Shown: one piece after another, positions 1 through 11,677 of the stretch | Layout of the letters: every line of letters starts with the position of its first letter | How positions within the stretch are numbered: the first letter of the stretch is position 1 | NCBI GenBank assembly: GCA_002189035.1 | Contig: NEEC01000016.1 | Span: 372,001 to 436,000, forward strand | Length of the DNA: 64,000 bases | Origin: Utricularia gibba | Lineage: Eukaryota > Streptophyta > Magnoliopsida > Lamiales > Lentibulariaceae | Reading direction: 5' to 3' | Program-made: the position numbers and the translations under genes | The notes under the pieces: model-generated | Database searches by the model: none | The model's input: only the letters and a program-made list of their open reading frames with translations | What the model was told of the DNA's origin: nothing

Positions 1-64
1 GCTCATGTTATGCGCAAGTTGGTGATCTTTCGGAGAAATTCGATTCGGATCGGATGCTCCGAAG

Positions 65-951
65 ATGTCGAAGGTATACGGGGGGGAGATTGATTATGTT
101 TTCAAAATCGTGTTGATCGGAGATTCGGCAGTGGGGAAATCACAGTTGCTCGCTAGATTTGCTAGGAATGAATTCAATTTGGAATCCAAAGCCACCATCG
201 GGGTCGAGTTCCAAACCAAGACACTCATCATCCATCAGAAGACTGTCAAGGCACAGATATGGGACACCGCCGGCCAGGAAAGGTTCTGATTCATATTCAA
301 TTTACATCTTCTTCTATGAAAAGCACTTACATCACCTCAAGTATTTGTCTTCTGCGATTCACTCGTCTTATAAATCCAACTCTGCACATGCCTGGCTTCC
401 CAGACTTGGATTCTGTCACTTTTGCATTAGCTCTGTTCGTGCTTTACTGTAATAGTCATCGAAGAAGATACTGGCAACTTCCCAGATATCTCATCCCAAG
501 TGAGCTCCAAATGGACACCCTGTGTTGTTGTTGTGATAGGTACCGGGCCGTGACGAGCGCATACTACAGGGGTGCAGTGGGTGCGATGCTGGTATACGAC
601 ATGTCGAAGCGCCAATCTTTCGACCACATGGGACGATGGCTGGAGGAGCTGCGAGGGCACGCCGATAAGAACATCGCGGTGATGCTGATTGGGAACAAGT
701 GTGACTTAGGGACTCTGCGAGCGGTTCCCATGGAGGATGCGCAGGATCTTGCTGAAAGGGAGAAGCTCTACTTCACAGAGACGTCGGCCCTCGAGTCGAC
801 GAACGTGGAGACAGCCTTCATTAGTGTCCTCACTGAGATATATCGGATCATGAGCAAGAAGAGCCTCTCTGGGAGCGATGCCCTACAGGAAGCCCTCCAC
901 TTCTTTCAAGGGCACTGCCATCATCGTCCCTTGACAAGAAATGGAGAGTAA
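65..951 (+). CDS. RABA4: RABA4-type Rab GTPase, altered C-terminus
   Basis: Small GTPase of the Rab11/RABA clade, which directs trans-Golgi to plasma-membrane secretory traffic. Two exons (65-282 and 540-951) join inside the codon of QERYRA, giving 209 residues. Visible motifs: P-loop GDSAVGKS, effector-region Thr in [20 protein letters not shown] and [14 protein letters not shown] and TEIYRI resemble RABA4c, so the clade call is firm and the subtype less so. The oddity is the tail: the open frame ends ...PLTRNGE with no cysteines, whereas Rabs need a C-terminal Cys pair for geranylgeranylation. A suitable end ([12 protein letters not shown]) lies at 941-979 in the +1 frame, preceded by FKGTAIIVP in that same frame, so a frameshift near 895-902 plus a TGA at 932-934 separates it from the body. 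The gene may be damaged or the sequence wrong. Confidence 0.88.
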
Positions 952-2378
952 GGCGAAGAGTGGATGCTGTTTCTTTTGAAGGGTCTTCTTCTTCTTCTTC
1001 TTCTTCTTCTTCTTCTTTTTCTACTTATCCCAGATTTGCAGAGGCTTTAATGCGTTTTGCAACCTCCACTCATGTATCATATATTCATTCAGCTTAGAAA
1101 AGAACACCAGACTATCTTATGGCCGCAGATAGCATATATCGTTTGGGCCTAGTAGTGGATCCGCGCCCATTAACAATGAGCCCATAAGGCCCATTCGGAG
1201 GGCGGATCGAATTTTTATTTTATTCTTTAATTGGTAATATTTATGTTTTGTAGAAATATCTTTTTTTATATTCAATTACTAATTTATATTTAATTATAAT
1301 TGTTGTAATAATTTTTTCGAACAATATTCTTATTATATTGATGGGGTACAAATCCTATTTTCGCACTTAACATATATGATATTATTTATTTCATATATCC
1401 AATTCTCATAATATTATATTTCTATCAAAATATCTCGTACAACATATATTATATCTATATTCCATACGATGTGAGATTCGTCTACAATATTTATACCTAT
1501 TTACACCTTCTATTGGGCAGGGCACTTCCGCAAGATAAAATACAAATGATCACAAAAATAGTATGATATTACAATGTTGCTAGTAGAGCCTGCAACGAAT
1601 TTTCTCGAATAAAGAAACGAACAATCTAATGAGGAGTCGACACGTCATCGCATCATCATTTGCCTACCCAATTAGTTTGACTTTTTACCCATCACGCATG
1701 CGAAGGCTACCACCACCCACACCCCTACTGGTAACTTTTGGAAATCAACTCAATTTGTACCATGGAAACTAACACGTTGGTGCAATGGCGTTACGGGATT
1801 ATCTATTTTTATTTAATTTTCATTTCATAGTATATGAAAAATCGATATGTGTATAAGTTATTCTCTTCATTATTTGAAACGCAAAAGAAGAGATGTAATA
1901 CGAGGAATTCCAATAGAGTCACCCATCCTATTATTACTTTCGTATAGTTAAGTCTCACTTTAAAATTTAGATGAGATCTATTGTATTAGTGCTGGTATGA
2001 TCACATGTACGATATGTATATAAGTTAAATAGAGGTTTGATCATAATTGATGTTTAATATACTTAGTTCAATGGTACCTAAAATTTTCTAATTTAAACTT
2101 TAAATATAATGAAATAAAATTTATTTTTTTTGAATTCATTATTTTTGCATAAACTAACCCTATCACCATTTAATTTCGAGTAAGTTAAAGTGGTCTAACA
2201 AACGAAATCCAACTTCATTTCATGTACATGTGACACAGTGTAATGGATCATGAATTTCAAGACGTGTGGGTGGTTGAGATTTATAAATCCATGCCTGTTA
2301 TGAAACCCCAATTAAGGTATACACTTTATATATCACATGAGTGTTAATTTAGGAACGATGGTATAACGATTACCGTAC
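952..2378. other. Intergenic, AT-rich; (TTC)n tract
   Basis: No gene seen. A TTC trinucleotide tract lies at about 981-1019, just after the Rab stop region. Around 1145-1196 there are GGGCC/GCCCA boxes (site-II-like). The rest is AT-rich spacer between the 3' ends of the Rab gene and the TGA gene, which converge. Confidence 0.6.
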
Positions 2379-4837
2379 TTAATCTTGTGTAGGCCGGGCC
2401 AACCAAAGCGAGCTGAGGGCACGGAGGCGTTGGAAGAACTCCGAGATGGCGATGAGGCAACGCGCCGCCTGCCGGACATTCAGGATTTGGCGTAGCTGGT
2501 GTAGGGTTTGGTGCCTTAGGTTTTCGGCCTGCCACCGAGTTCATAGCTGAGAAACATGCCACAGTGTAAATGAAAAGGAGGAGATTACGCGGACTGACTG
2601 AACCTGTCTGATGAAGGCTTCCAGGGTTGAGAGATTGTTGATGGCGAGGGCCATCTGAGACATGTAGGAGTTCATGTTCGGCGGCGCTGCGAGCGAGTCG
2701 GCGACGATGGCCTGGGACAGGGAGTGGTACATGGAATCCAGACCTTCTGAGAGGGCTTCTTCTGCTTCATGTGTGGACTGTTGCAGCCCACAGATCCCCA
2801 TGAGCTGCTGCTCCGTTAGCGGCTCCACTTCCCTCACAATGATCTGCACATCCCGGAAAGAAGCTGTCATGGTATAACTATGAAGACATCATTTCCATAC
2901 ACGAAAATGGATCAAAATTGCATGCAAGATGTCAGCTTTATGGGCGGATGGACTGAGAAATGGGTTTTTGTAGTAAGCACCATCATCTGTTTCGCCATCC
3001 TGTTCATGTTTACTTCTTTTAAATTAATGCACATGATCGTTTCTTTCTGTGGGGCATCCATTAGATCTCTGAAAAGTAGAAATGGAGGTTATGTATTGCA
3101 TGCGAACCTTGATGAGCTCCGATGGCCGGAAACCGCCTACCCACATGAAGCAGCGCTCAGCCGGAGTCCTCCATGTACCGGACAAGAGGTGGAAGACGTC
3201 GAACTTTGCGATCATACCCTTGAGGCTGGTCACTTGATCGTAGTGGCTCAAACAGTTGTCCACCAGGACATGTAGCTCGTTTTCCGGCAAGTGATCCGCC
3301 ACCGCGTTCCGGAGGTCGGACACAATTTGGTGGTGGTCTTCCAGCCACCGGGCGTACTCTACATCGAACAGTGCTGCTGTACGAAAGCGTAAGCTCAGAG
3401 ATCTATACACCATGAGAATTACCAACACGCGTTGCAAAATGATATCAGCAATGAACAGTAAGTTCAGTCCATCCTCTACCTGAGTTGATGCTCGCCATGG
3501 GAGCAGAAAGGGTCTGATCTCCTCCTGTAAGAGAAGGCATCCCCACATACAAACCCTAATTTCCACGATCCATGGAACAACAGAAGTTAATTCACCACAA
3601 GATGGGAATCCCAATGCAGACTACTACTCTTTTACCTGCGCCCTGGCTTTTTGTATCTCTTGTTCCAACTGAGTGAGCCTCATTCTACTCGTCTCCAACT
3701 GCTGAACATAAGCCTGGAAAACACCATCCATCACAAACCACCATTTCCTTATTAGAAAAGCTTGTTGTCCCGGAGACAAACAACTGACCTTTCTCCTCAG
3801 CCTGCTTTTCCGAGCTGCCTCTCTATTTTGTGCCAGTCTCCTCAGTGTCTGCTTCATGTTTTTCAGTTTCAGAGATTGACAAACGTATGGCCTCTATGAA
3901 GAGAGTAGGAGGATTAAAAAAGGAAGTAGGTGGAAAGCAAAACCTTAGGGTCTCTGGTCTTCGGTCCATCGTGTTCTGGACTCGAGGCCGGCCCTCTCCT
4001 ATTCCTCTCCCACTGCACGCGTTCAGAAAACACAGAATGTTCCTTTTCTCTTTCTCTCGCGGTTTTTTCAAGGAAAAAGTTACCTTGCTATGTTCCAAAG
4101 GAGAAGAAGCATCATTCATGGAGAGATGATCCATAGCTTGTTCAGATGATTTCTTGGAGGCACTGGTTGAAGGAGAAACTGCTAACCCTTCGTTAACCTA
4201 CAGATTAGGAAACACAAATCCAGTCATTTCGCATAAAGGAAGAAGAAGGAGAAGGGAAAAAACAGAAACCTTCGATGGCGCAGGAAAGGGGTCTACATGC
4301 ATGGGCTGTGAAGGGAAAATGTTGAGAGTTGGTGGCCTTAAACCAGAAGAACTTTCTGCAAGCAAACACAGCAGAGAAAAAGGTTCCCTTGTGTTGAAAA
4401 GCAACAAAAATCTCTCTTTCTCGATCGAGATTATCTCATCCTCATCAATAAAAAAAATGGGATCCAGGATCCTTACGGGGTTGATCTTGATTCGCCGCCC
4501 CCCGATCCTGTCCCTCGAAGAACTGGAAAATCGCTTGATCCAGCTCCCCCATGTCGGAGCTGCCCTCTTTGCTTCTGCATCGAAACAACTTTCAGATTTT
4601 GCACCCGAATTCAATTCCTATCTTGAAACCCAGACCTTGACTTCAGCTACAAACTGGATGGACTACGAAGAGGGTCAAGAGCAATTACACGTCATTGAAG
4701 CTCTGTGATGCAGATCGCATCACCCCAAATGATGGCGGCATGTGGCTCCCCTGGTGGTGATGATGATGATGATGAATGATTTCACCTTCCTTTTGCAGCC
4801 CCATTTCTGCAGCACGAAGATGATGATTTGCTTCCAT
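2379..4837 (-). CDS. TGA9/TGA10: TGA-class bZIP transcription factor (TGA9/TGA10 type)
   Basis: Nuclear activator binding TGACG motifs. Eleven exons (4837-4689, 4574-4477, 4355-4270, 4197-4084, 4012-3944, 3848-3789, 3713-3636, 3555-3480, 3376-3108, 2843-2604, 2528-2379) give 462 residues in one frame. Order: His-rich N-terminus (seven consecutive His), GELDQAIF segment, RPPTLNIFPSQPM segment, bZIP basic region with NREAARKSR followed by a leucine zipper (YVQQLE, LTQLEQ), then the DOG1 domain from FDVEYARWLEDHH to ALSSLWLARPTQD. The N-terminal motifs and the linker fit the TGA9/TGA10 clade, whose Arabidopsis members act in anther development with ROXY glutaredoxins. An in-frame ATG at 4882 would add 15 residues. 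Exons 1 and 2 are the least certain joins. Confidence 0.9.
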
Positions 4838-6135
4838 GGGAGGAGGCTGGCCGTTCCCCGTTGATCTCAGAAAAAAAGGCAAGAGGAGGAGGAGGGGGAG
4901 AGGGGAATAATCATTCGGTTGTGGAGCAGGTGAAGGACGAAAGCCTCATCCGAAGCTCTGGACGAAAGAAGCCGATTTCAGTTACAGAATCCTTACTTTT
5001 TCCTCTCAACTTTTTCCTTCGCTACAACTTCAGCAACTCCTCCCGCTTTGGTTCCCGTAGCCGCATTAGACACCTGGTGCGTCAAAACCAAAACCCCCAC
5101 GCACGTTGACCAAAATTTCAGAGAAATTTCAACATAAAATTTTTAATATTAAAAAAATGCTGTTATCAGTAAATATATATTTTTTATTTTTAATCATAAA
5201 AGAGTTATAAATATTTCAAAAATATAAGTTTAAATAATATCAATCACATACAATTATTCTAATTAATGAATACATGAAATATCTTATCATGACAATTTAA
5301 ATTATCAAATATATTAATATCTCATGTATGTTGTAATGATGCATTACTATATTGTCTGTTTTGGGTATTCAACCTTCTAGATTTTACATTTTTCGTATAC
5401 AAAATTTATGTAATTATTCTATTTAATCTTATCTTATCTAATCGATACGAGATTTGATTAAGTTGGTTCTATCACACTTTCTTAAGCATGACCATACATA
5501 TGTTATCATTGATAACTCATAATATTAAGAAATATTTGCCCATTAAACTTGAAAACTCCCAAAAAAAAAAGAAAAAAACTCAAACTTAGATAATATTAAC
5601 TTGTTTCAAAATAAATGTTAAATATTTTTACTAAAATGTTAAATATTAAGATTTTATGACACAATTTTGTATTATAAAATGAGGAGTAGCCCCATGGTGG
5701 GCAACGCCTAATTATTGAGCATTGAAAAGATAGGGATTTCTAGGAAAGGGTCACGGCCATGTACAACTTGGCCATGCGTCACGTACTTTTAATGTGTCGA
5801 TTGCCTCAGCACATATTTTATTCAATTTTATGGTACAATAATTAATCATATAGTAAGGGGGGCAACGTGGCCATTTGGAAATGATTAAAAACTAATGTTT
5901 CAAATAACCCTAAACCTGATTTCCAATGCAAAACGATTAAATCAAATTTTTTTCAAATGAAACGTGAAATTACGATTTTGTAAACAAGTTGAGAAACTTC
6001 AGGAAATCAGTGGATGAATTAAAAGGGGGGAAAAACAAGAGTACAAAGCATGCCTACAGGGCAAATATTGCATGGGTTCCAGACTGAAGTGGAGTACAGG
6101 GAAGGAGGACGCAGCCGGTACAGAAGAATATGATC
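4838..6135. other. Intergenic, promoter side of the TGA gene
   Basis: About 1.3 kb with no recognisable gene. 4838-5110 is GC-richer and GGA-rich and probably holds the TGA 5' UTR. From 5110 to about 6000 the DNA is strongly AT-rich. No transposon ends were seen. Confidence 0.55.
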
Positions 6136-7927
6136 TTACTGCTTGGGCATGTAGTAGGGATGGTATCCACCATGGCCGCTTTGGGGGGAAGCGCCCTCTC
6201 TTTTAACTGGGTACTGGGGATATGGATACGGCATTTGGGAGTACGGAGCGGCGGCGGCGGACGGCGGGCTGCCGTAGGAACCTGTGTAGTAAGGTAGCAT
6301 CGAGGGGGGGTACCCATAGCCCATAGGGACACCGGACCCCATCTGTGGGTACCCGCCGGCCATGTGTGGGGGTAAAGGAGCTGCAGATGTGGGCATCTGA
6401 GAAGCTTTGGCTCTGTAGTTGTCTGCAAGCTTCACCGTGATCTTTCTTCCCTGCAACAGATGGAGAGAATGAGGGGCTCGTAAGGTGTAGGAAGATGTTG
6501 AGAATGCAGGTGTTTTAGATGGCATACTCCGATGACGATCTGGGGGTCGTTGATAGCTCTGTTTGCTGACTCCACGTTCTTGAAAGTAACGAAGCCAAAG
6601 CCACTATGAAAATGCATCAGGTGCGTGAGGGAGGGAGGGAGGGAGGGAGGAAGTTTACTTTCTCAAGAAGGTGAAAGAAAAATAAGGTGGTTACCGTGAT
6701 TTATTTGTCTCCTTGTCATATGTGACTGAGCCTTCTTCAATCTCCCCGTACCGTACAAAACAGCTGAGCAGCATCTCAGTTGTTGTCTCAGGGGACAAGC
6801 CTCCAATGTACAGCTTCCTTTGGGCTTGGTCTGGGTGCTGCTGGAGCTGCTTAAGCCTTCACTAGCAAGGTTGCAAACAGCCATTCGACCCTAAATATGC
6901 AGAAATCAAGTATCCAAAATAAGCAGCGGGTAACGAGGAAGGGGGAACAGGAATTCAAGATTCTTAATGTAACCTTATCCAGAACTAATTAACTTCTCCC
7001 AGATAAATTGGGGCAACTCACATCTATCATTTTGCTGGGAGCTTTTAGAGCTCTCTGAGCAGATTCCATATCTTTATAGGTTATGAAACCATAGCCACGT
7101 GATTTTCCAGTTTGCTTGTCATAGATCACAGCACCCTCTTCGACTTCCCCATGTTCTTGAAAAGCCTGTACACAATGTTTGGTTCATTCAATGGAGGTGA
7201 TCACCAAGCCAGAAAGTCTTTTGCGAACATAGTTGTTTCACATAATGCAGCCACACGAAGGGACATGACAATCCACAGGCAGCGAATTCACTCACAGCAC
7301 ACAAACTGTCTGTAGTAGTATTCCAAGCTAAACCACGAACGAAAAGCTTTCGAAGGGCAGGATCAGCACTTGCAACACTTTTAATTTCTTCAGCAACACA
7401 AGGATATTGGGACCCTCTTCACGCCAGAACATGCAAACAAGCGCACACATTCCACGTCAATCCACACAGTGCACATCCAAGATGAACAGCTTTCATAAAC
7501 TAAACATCAGACCCTAAAAAATCCAAAAATAATAAAAAACAATTCTGAACCTCGTATCCAGCTAAGAAACTCCAGAATTAAGCCACAAGCTCATGAAAAC
7601 ATAGCAATAATGCTTGCCACAGACTATGGTAATCCAAGAAAGGTAAAGGACCAAGCTTTGAGCAGAGGGGGTACGCAAAACAGTAAAGAAAACACCCGCT
7701 TTTCAACACATCATTTACAGAGTAATAGGTTAGCAACTAAAGAAATTGGCGGAAACACAGATAGATAATTACGCTCTAGCGAGAATATCAACGAGCTGTG
7801 GCTTCGGAAACCCTTCAAGTATCCCCCGCAACTCATCAACAGCAGAATAACCCACATCGTCACCATAACTGCGTAGAAATTGACCATCTCCAATTTCCTC
7901 CAGCTTCCTCTTCTTAATTTCATCCAT
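6136..7927 (-). CDS. UBA2-like RNA-binding protein with two RRMs (apparent 1-bp frameshift)
   Basis: Nuclear hnRNP-like protein of the UBP1-associated (UBA2) kind, with a role in binding mRNA. Six exons: 7927-7773, 7416-7296, 7165-7022, 6890-6695, 6603-6528, 6450-6136. Start MDEIKKRKLEE. RRM1 has RNP2 KLFVRGL and RNP1 KSRGYGFITY; RRM2 has KLYIGGL and KSRGFGFVTF. The C-terminus is Pro/Tyr/Gly-rich, ending HPYYMPKQ. All joins keep frame except inside exon 4. After SEGLSSSSST the RRM2 reading is in another frame; one extra C in the short C-run near 6825 (CACCCAGAC) would rejoin them as ...STPDQAQRKLY. The total of 1007 coding bases is one short of a multiple of three. Both RRMs are otherwise clean, which favours a sequence error over old decay. 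Confidence 0.85.
6629..6650 (+). repeat. (GGGA)n tract in intron
   Basis: Five consecutive GGGA units lie inside intron 4 of the UBA2-like gene. The G-rich strand is the template strand for this minus-strand gene. Four or more GGG runs with 1-nt spacers could fold as a G-quadruplex. Confidence 0.7.
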
Positions 7928-8036
7928 ATTTAGCACCACAAACCCCTAATCGCTAAGGAGCAGAACCAGGGAGACGGAGACGGAAGCGACGTCGGTGCAG
8001 ATGGCCATTCAGAAGATAAAAAACACACCTTTTAAC

Positions 8037-8113
8037 TGGGCTTTATCGGGCCTAAAATAGCATAGGCCCAATTACCTCTTAGTTCTAGAAGCCCAATACG
8101 TTATCGAGCCCAA
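8037..8113 (-). promoter_or_regulatory. Cluster of site-II (TGGGCY) elements
   Basis: About five GGGCT/GGGCC/GCCCA boxes fall in 77 bases, some 110-190 bp upstream of the UBA2-like start codon. TCP-bound site-II clusters are typical of growth-associated housekeeping promoters. The whole 345-bp spacer to the bromodomain gene (7928-8272) holds nothing else I can identify. Confidence 0.5.
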
Positions 8114-8272
8114 ATACTGTTCACAGGTCTGCACACTTACCTTCAACAATTTTCTATCCCTGATTACACTGTGAGCATGACATTGTCAAAAACCAAGAAG
8201 GATGGTGAAATTCCCTCTGTAGCAGGAAGAGGAGTTGATACTAAGGACACAAATCTATGGCTTCTGCTATCC

Positions 8273-10305
8273 CTACATCTTCCGCGATCTCTTCTTCTTC
8301 TGTACTGTCGACAGAGATGTGCTATCGGGTTCACCTGTTTCCCATCCCTCTTTACTGACCAGGGGAGGATGAGGAGGAGGAGTTCTTTTAGGTGGTCTAC
8401 CCACACTCCTCTTCACAGGACTAGGAGCAGCAACCTTTGCCTTCATTTCCCTTGTTTCTGAGCTTCTCCGGGTGCTATGCTGCTGTTTTTTCTCACCTCT
8501 TTTACACAAAGTGCTGCCACTGCTTAAGGGTGTGTTCCTCATAGCGTCTACCAACAAGCCATTGCTTGAGGGAGTGGAGCTATTGCTCATCCTGTTCAGG
8601 AAAATGGCGGTCCCGCGCTTCTTTGCCTTGTTAACGTCAACCACCTTGGTCTCTCCTCCATGATCAGCAGATGATGATACTACCCCTTTACTACGCTGTT
8701 TCCTAGGTTCCAGGGATGCTTTGTTGTCGATGACTTCGGGATCCTCAGGCTTCAGATTAGATGAGACAGTGGGAATTCTTTCTCTGCTTCTCTTCTTAGT
8801 GATCTTGGGTTCCTCGAGCATTGCAAACGGCATGCGTGGCTTTTCCTCCCTCCTCTCGTCCACTACTGGTGAAGCCTTGGCTTTGATGGAACTGCGCTTG
8901 CGGCAGATTCCAGGTTTCAGCAAGTTGAAGAGCTCGCCCTCTTCCATCTTGGGTGCCAAATGAGACTCCAGGGAAGCTGCCTTCACCAGTGAAGCGTCTG
9001 ACTTGGAATGTCGCTGAGAAATCTCCTTGCGGACCATCACGCGAATTTCCATGGCGGCATTGGCCTCCATTGAGTCGCCGGGATAGAAGACAATCGCGTT
9101 GTTGACGAGCAATAGAAGATCACGGAAGAACTTGGCCGGAGAAGAAGAATAGAGGCCTCCTTTCATTCTCTCTTCTACTGTGTCGAAATCAACGTGTTCT
9201 AGTACGGTTTTCTCATAAATGGAGCTTTCCTGCATCATGATCCATCAATACAAGAAGCAAATATACTTGCGAAAAAAATGCAGTACCTGGCTCAAGAGCC
9301 TGCGCTGGAACACGGCGCTCAGTTTATGCGCACGGAGAGTGCAGAGTAGTGCCATCAATGGTTGGGATTGTGCCGATGAATATTTAATGGCGCTAGACTG
9401 CCCCTCGTGTTCATGTTCAGCCATAATGCTGCTCCGGCGAGTTGCTGCTTTATCATTTCCCACCCCCTTTCTCGATTTACCGGCGGAACTCTGCACATCG
9501 GAGTCTTCCTTCGTCCCTGCCTCGGGTAAGTCGCAGCTACCGCCCTGAAAATCAACCTCCCCGGAGCCACTGAAGGGTTCACGCTTGGGCTGCTCCGGCT
9601 CCTGTCTGCTATTAGTACTCCCGTTGCAGGATTCTTCTAGAACCAATTTCCGGTCCGCAACCTTCCGGCAAGTACTATCGTCGTCACCTCCCGATTTCAT
9701 CTCGGTCGATATATCATCAGTTGAATTGGACTCGTGAGCTGATAGCCGCTCTTTCTCCAATCCCTCGCCAATTACCCTCTCGGGCGGGCCACTTTCCTTC
9801 TCTCGGTTCTCCTTTTCCTTATCCGATGTGCTTATTTCTCCCCTCAAGCTTCGCTCTCGCTCTGCCTCCATCATTTTCACCTTCAATTCCAGTGACCTGC
9901 GCAGCACGCATCAGGTAAACGCGAAAGCCACCAAAAGCAAAGTCAAATGCCTTTCCAAACATCCTAATTCCATGAATCAAAAAAGTACTCGATGTTGAGA
10001 TCGTGACGTTGCACCTCCCGCCGGAGTTCCGCCACGCGCAATTTTCTTAGCTGTTCCAATAATCGCACGGTCTCCTCCGCGTCAAAACGACGCTTAATAT
10101 CCAGGTACTTCAGCCTGCAATTCTGCGCCGTTACCCCCTTTTTGGATGTCCGCCGCTGTAGTTCGTTGGCTACGGAATCCCATGCGGCGGTGCCGTAGCG
10201 GTCGACAGCGAAGGCGAGGAGAAGCTCCTCCCATGTCCCCCATGAAGGCGTTGAGGCACCGCCGCCTTGCCGCTCCGGGCTGACGTCCCCTCCGGGCTCG
10301 GTCAT
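8273..10305 (-). CDS. SANT/Myb plus bromodomain chromatin protein
   Basis: Putative acetyl-lysine reader. Three exons (10305-9989, 9896-9287, 9229-8273) give 627 residues. The N-terminus (about 20-80) is SANT-like: WGTWEELLLAFAVDRYG, then AWDSVANEL and NCRLKYLDIKRRF. A charged coiled stretch LELKVKMMEAERER follows. The bromodomain spans roughly 265-365, with LLSQ, FDTVEERMKGG, FFRDLLLLVNNAIVFYP (the Asn is the expected acetyl-lysine contact) and MEIRVMV. The Lys/Ser-rich tail contains an AT-hook-like VGRPPKRTP and ends in basic KKKRSRKM, a likely nuclear signal. This architecture matches the small plant family annotated as DNA-binding bromodomain proteins. The specific partner complex cannot be read from sequence. 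Confidence 0.88.
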
Positions 10306-10600
10306 GAACCACGACGATTGCCGTACACCACGATTCCGAAAATTCTAGGGTTCGCAATCAATTCAACTCCCTGGCCCTTCCCCCTCTCTTCCGTTCATTC
10401 TGTGGCCGCCTCTCGAAAACGTGCGTCAATTTCCATATTCGAAAAATTATTTTTTTTCACTCTATTTTTATTCGACGATTAAAACCCATTAATTCCCCCG
10501 AATTTTATTATTTTAATATTCTCATTTATTACTGGAAATGAACGTGCGAGGTAGTCACGTTGATAGTACAAAGAAAGCATCAGCACTGCGCCGCATTCAT

Positions 10601-11423
10601 CTAATAGTTGCCGCCGGTGGTGTAGCCGGTTCCGCCACTGGTTCTTCCGGTTCCGGTATACCCGGTGTGGGGAAGATCAGAACCTGTAACCCCAGTAGCT
10701 CCTGTCCCCGGCGCGTGGCCGTAGGTCCCGGTGGCCCCGGTGTGGGGAAGACCAGAACCTGTAAACCCAGTAGCAGCTCCTGTCCCCGGAGCGTGGCCGT
10801 AGGTTCCGGTCGCCCCGGTGTGGGGAAGATCAGAACCTGTAAACCCAGTAGCAGCTCCTGTCCCCGGAGCGTGGCCGTAGGTTCCGGTCGCCCCGGTGTG
10901 GGGAAGATCAGAATCTGTAACCCCAGTAGCTCCTGTCCCCGGAGCGTGGCCGTAGGTTCCGGTCGCCCCGGTGTGGGGAAGATCAGAACCTGTAAACCCA
11001 GTAGCTCCTGTCCCCGGCGCGTGGCCGTATGTCCCGGTCGCCCCGGTGTGGGGAAGATCAGAACCTGTAACCCCGGTAGTCCCTGTCCCTGGAGTATATC
11101 CATGGGTCCCAGTAGTGGATGGCCCCTTGACGGCGGCGTTGTGATGATGCGCCGCCTGCTTCTCCCGCTCCGCCTCGTTGATCCTCGCCGCCTTCTTCTC
11201 CTCCGCAATGTCCTTCTTTATCGGGTCACGGGTCGTCATCTTCTCCGCCTGACAAAAGAAGAAGAAACAGATACATTTAACCCAGTTACACCGTCGAAGC
11301 AAGGAGATGACAGAAGAGTAGTAGCTAGTAAGCAACCGTTGCTTGGGCCGTGGCTTTGGTTTTCTCCATGCCGGCCTTCGCTGTTGCCGCCACGTTAGAA
11401 ACTGCTTCCTTTGCGGACTGCAT
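10601..11423 (-). CDS. LEA_1 family protein with 25-residue Gly/Thr tandem repeat
   Basis: Group-1 late embryogenesis abundant protein, a hydrophilic desiccation protectant made in maturing seeds or under drought. Two exons (11423-11337 and 11248-10601) give 244 residues. The N-terminus [20 protein letters not shown] plus [10 protein letters not shown] and the Lys/Glu-rich helix [20 protein letters not shown] are the LEA_1 core. Residues from about 91 on are low-complexity: five full units of 25-26 residues, each beginning [11 protein letters not shown] and continuing [10 protein letters not shown], plus a divergent last unit, then [17 protein letters not shown] and ABRE sites lie just upstream, fitting ABA control. 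Repeat number can change by slippage, so the exact count depends on assembly. Confidence 0.9.
10684..11065 (-). repeat. 75/78-bp coding minisatellite (five units)
   Basis: Five head-to-tail units of 75 or 78 bp within exon 2 of the LEA gene, nearly identical in DNA. The 78-bp form carries one extra Ala codon. All reading frames stay open through it on both strands, which creates long spurious antisense ORFs. Confidence 0.9.
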
Positions 11424-11488
11424 TTTGATCCGTACTTGACTTGCTGTTCTTCCACTGGATTATAACAGACAGAGGATAATGGCGCTGC

Positions 11489-11590
11489 TATATATGGATC
11501 CATGGAGGGAGTCGAGTCACCACCCACGTGGCGCAATATTCCAGGAGCGCGCAGCGTTTCGACGCGCGTCCCTGGGCGTTGACACGTGTT
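11489..11590 (-). promoter_or_regulatory. LEA promoter: TATA box and two ABREs
   Basis: TATATAT at 11489-11495 lies about 66 bp upstream of the LEA start codon. Upstream of it are CCACGTGGC (11524-11532) and GACACGTGTT (11581-11590), both ACGT-core G-box/ABRE sites bound by ABF/ABI5 bZIPs. Paired ABREs close to a TATA box are the usual ABA-responsive arrangement. The spacer to the PP2C stop is only about 250 bp. Confidence 0.65.
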
Positions 11591-11677
11591 CCTCTTGTCC
11601 CAGTTGCTTTATTCATATGAATTATCAGTTTTCTTTACACAAACTGGAGTTACAAGTATCATATTGGCCCCGGCGTT

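Noticed and set aside
10538-11398. Long plus-strand ORF over the LEA repeat
   Set aside because: It is the antisense reading of the 75-bp LEA minisatellite, in which all frames stay open. The minus-strand reading has a LEA_1 N-terminus, a proper intron and a promoter.
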